Source of the DNA: Aggregatibacter kilianii
Lineage (GTDB): Bacteria; Pseudomonadota; Gammaproteobacteria; Enterobacterales; Pasteurellaceae
Assembly (NCBI RefSeq): GCF_003129965.1
Contig: NZ_NRCJ01000010.1
Span: 18,408 to 82,407 of the forward strand
Length of the DNA stretch: 64,000 nt
Direction: 5' to 3'
Part shown: positions 61,757-64,000 of the stretch, piece after piece
How the letters are laid out: the number at the start of each line of letters is the position of its first letter
Numbering within the stretch: position 1 is the first letter of the stretch
Program-made: the position numbers and the translations under genes
The notes under the pieces: model-generated
Database searches by the model: none
The model's input: the letters and a program-made list of their open reading frames with translations, nothing else
What the model was told of the DNA's origin: nothing

Positions 61757-62682
61757 TGGATAAAAAATCTATTTGTGCTGTTGTAGTGACTTATAATCGG
61801 AAGGTATTGTTACTTCGCTGTTTACAGGCGCTAGAGAAACAAAGTTATTCCTTAGAGCATATTGTGGTTGTTGATAATGCAAGTACTGATGGCACAGTAG
61901 ATTTTTTACGGCAACACGGATATTTAGATGATTCTAATGTTACTTTGCTTAATCTAACAGAGAATCAGGGAGGTGCTGGTGGTTTTCATGCCGGAATTAA
62001 ATTTGCTTATGAGCAAGGATATGACTATATCTGGTTAATGGATGATGATGGTGTCCCCGATAATACTTGCCTTAAGGAACTTGTAAAGTTTATTAAAGAT
62101 GATAACTATATCGGTCCTCTGGTTTTAGATATTGATCATCCGCTAGATTTAACTTTTACACTACGTTTGCCAAAGACAAATAAAGTTCTATCTAATTTAA
62201 ATGATATTAAACAATTTGATCAGATTATTCCTGACATTGTAATGCCTTTTAATGGTATTTTATTTTCTCGTAATGTCGTTAATAAAATTGGGCTCCCTAA
62301 AAAAGATTATTTTATTTGGGGAGATGATATGGAATATACCTGGCGAGCTTCTAAATTTGATATAAATATTTATACTGTTATATCGGCTAAATTTTTTCAT
62401 CCTAGAGAAAAAACATTGGGGACCCCAATGTTTTTTAATATGCTTAAATTTAATGATACAGATTCTAAAATAAAACTGTATTGTATGTGTCGTAATAATA
62501 TTAGAAATTTGATTGAGTATAAAGGGCGGTTGATTGCGCTATTTTTTTGCTTTAAGGTGTTTTGGTTTTATCTGTTTACTAAATTTAATTTATCAAAATT
62601 AAAAATAGCAATAAAAGGTATTATTGCCGGCATTAAGAGTAATTTTATTGAGCATAAGTATTATCTTTCTGAATATGAATAA
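61756..62682 (+). CDS. Glycosyltransferase family 2, galactofuranosyltransferase-like
   Basis: A 308-residue GT2: AVVVTYNRKVLLLRCLQALE, VVVDNASTDGT, NQGGAGGFHAGI and the acidic WLMDDDGVP motif, which resemble GlfT2-like galactofuranosyltransferases. Its start shares one base with the glf stop, supporting Galf transfer. Overlaps the next gene by 8 bases. Confidence 0.85.
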
Positions 62683-63442
62683 TTTGATCAAAATTCTTAT
62701 TGTTACCCATAAAAAGTATGAATTCCCTGATATTTCTTACTATGTCCCAATTCAAGTAGGAAAGAAACTAACGGAATTAGAGTTAGGTATTCTATCCGAT
62801 GATACTCAAATTAATATTTCCGAAAAAAATCAATCTTATTGCGAGTTAACCGCATTGTATTGGTCTTGGAAAAATAGTTTTTTTCAAGATGCGGATTATG
62901 TAGGGGTAGTGCATTATCGTCGTTATTTCTCTGGTAAAGATTTAAGTGTTAAAGGGAGAGCTATAGCATCAGATGAAGAGTTGATTAGATTATTAAAAGG
63001 GGTAGATTGCTTGGTTCCGTGCAAGCGGAATTACTATATTGAAACTGTTTATTCACACTATCAGCATGCACATTATATTAAAGATTTGGATGCAGCAAGG
63101 AAAGTTATAGCGAATAAATACAGTGATTATTTGAAAGCATTTGATACGGTTATGCAAGGCAAGACCCTGTTTTTGTATAATATGTTTGTCATGAGACGGG
63201 CTCTATTTGAAGAATATTCCCAGTGGTTATTTGCAATTTTATTTGAGCTGGAAAAGCTGATTGATATCTCAAATTATGATTCATATCAAAAGAGAGTGTT
63301 TGGGTTTCTTGCAGAGCGCCTATTCAATGTTTGGCTACTTAGAAATAATATAATTACAAAAGAAATAAAAATTATTTCTCTAGAAAAACAAAGTGTTATT
63401 TTGAAAGCGCTTAGGTTTATAAAAAGAAAGTTCATAGGGTAG
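62675..63442 (+). CDS. DUF4422 family glycosyltransferase-like protein
   Basis: A 255-residue DUF4422 protein: KILIVTHKKYEFPD, SYCELTALYWSWKN and YVGVVHYRRYFSG match the N-terminal domain of the 57609 protein. ATG 62675 overlaps the GT2 stop and gives the family start. Function likely a sugar transferase; not proven. Confidence 0.85.
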   Translation: MNNLIKILIVTHKKYEFPDISYYVPIQVGKKLTELELGILSDDTQINISEKNQSYCELTALYWSWKNSFFQDADYVGVVHYRRYFSGKDLSVKGRAIASDEELIRLLKGVDCLVPCKRNYYIETVYSHYQHAHYIKDLDAARKVIANKYSDYLKAFDTVMQGKTLFLYNMFVMRRALFEEYSQWLFAILFELEKLIDISNYDSYQKRVFGFLAERLFNVWLLRNNIITKEIKIISLEKQSVILKALRFIKRKFIG

Positions 63443-63449
63443 AAATAAA

Positions 63450-64000
63450 ATGGATAGACAGGTTCAATGTAAATATATTCTGGCAATTACAGACTTTATT
63501 TTTCTGATTTTGTCATTCTGTATAGGTCTATGGATCAGCTATCTTGTGCAAGTGGATATTTTATTTCCTGAGTATGAAATAATTTACAATTCTTTAATTC
63601 ATTTTTGTATATCTGTTATTTGTATTATATGGTTTTGGATAAGGCTTCGCCACTACACTTATAGAAAACCTTTCTGGTACGAGTTAAGAGAAGTTCTGAA
63701 TACACTCGTGATATTTTCAATTATTGAATTAACAATTATTGTATTTTCTAATATAACCTTCTCTCGTTATAGATGGGTTTGCACATGGGGAATCACTTTA
63801 ATGTTAGTTCCCTTAGGGCGTGTCTTAGTAAAGGAATTTTTAATAAAAATAGGTTGGTATTTAAAAAATACGGTTATTCTTGGTTCAGGAAAGAACGCGA
63901 TTGATGCTTATCTAGCATTATCTAGTGAAAAATATTTGGGATTAAAGGTTGTATATTTTATTGGCAAGCCGGTAGAAAATAATGTGCTTTTTTCTATTCC
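63450..64000 (+). CDS. wbaP: WbaP-like initiating sugar-phosphate transferase, N-terminal part
   Basis: A frame opens at ATG 63450 and is still open at the last base of the window. The translation begins MDRQVQCKYILAITDF and has three to four membrane helices, then HYTYRKPFWYELREV, SRYRWVCTWG and VILGSGKNAIDAYLAL, the N-terminal region of undecaprenyl-phosphate galactose phosphotransferases (WbaP/RfbP). It would start O-unit assembly by putting Gal-1-P on the lipid carrier. The catalytic part lies outside the window. Confidence 0.8.
   Translation, partial: MDRQVQCKYILAITDFIFLILSFCIGLWISYLVQVDILFPEYEIIYNSLIHFCISVICIIWFWIRLRHYTYRKPFWYELREVLNTLVIFSIIELTIIVFSNITFSRYRWVCTWGITLMLVPLGRVLVKEFLIKIGWYLKNTVILGSGKNAIDAYLALSSEKYLGLKVVYFIGKPVENNVLFSI

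Overview
The window is Pasteurellaceae DNA, most likely Aggregatibacter (aphrophilus/actinomycetemcomitans group) or a close Haemophilus relative. The main clue is the Hin-type DNA uptake signal sequence (USS, core AAGTGCGGT or its complement). I count roughly 45 copies by eye, many as inverted pairs acting as terminators. Gene content agrees: rsxABCDGE-nth, argR-mdh, gcvB-gcvA, nrdR-ribD-degS, a periplasmic ATP-dependent DNA ligase, and a selenocysteine formate dehydrogenase. Species assignment is inference.

Layout. 0-3 kb: the 3' end of a transketolase C-half gene, an AT-rich ABC exporter gene, then a second truncated copy of the same transketolase end, so the exporter lies between ~430 bp direct repeats. 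3-8.4 kb: a regulator that joins a LacI HTH, a LacI-type sensor and a solute-binding-protein domain, convergent with a PhnP-like hydrolase / nucleoside-type MFS transporter / MgtC operon that is preceded by two LacI-type operators and a consensus CRP site. 8.4-16.6 kb: a Na+-dependent NSS transporter, nth and the rsx electron-transport operon, all on the minus strand. 16.7-28.3 kb: yfcH, argR, mdh, a trimeric autotransporter adhesin, ilvE, the sRNA gcvB (not a protein gene) divergent from gcvA, then rlmM, nrdR, ribD, degS and yfbR. 28.3-39.4 kb: a DASS anion transporter, then a molybdenum/formate block: modE, modABC, fdnGHI with an in-frame selenocysteine UGA, and fdhD. 39.4-44.9 kb: a gluconate regulon (gntR, gntK, gntT) with two operators and a CRP site, then uvrD with a perfect LexA box. 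45-47.5 kb: a DUF945 protein and the secreted DNA ligase.

47.7-64 kb is envelope biosynthesis: an ElyC-like protein, then a pyruvyltransferase and Wzx-like flippase on the minus strand, then GT25, a Wzy-like membrane protein, two GT2 enzymes and MltB. From 56 kb base composition drops and a second, ABC-type O-antigen locus begins: wzm-wzt, a DUF4422-GT8 fusion, an acyltransferase, glf, a GT2, a stand-alone DUF4422 protein, and the start of a WbaP-like initiating transferase that runs off the window. The predicted glycan probably contains galactofuranose.

The most notable items are the exporter between duplicated transketolase ends, the LacI-solute-binding regulator with a plausible target operon, the gcvB sRNA hidden in an apparent gap, USSs that became protein sequence (including a start codon), a perfect 29 bp inverted repeat in the glycosyltransferase cluster, and two different polysaccharide export routes side by side.
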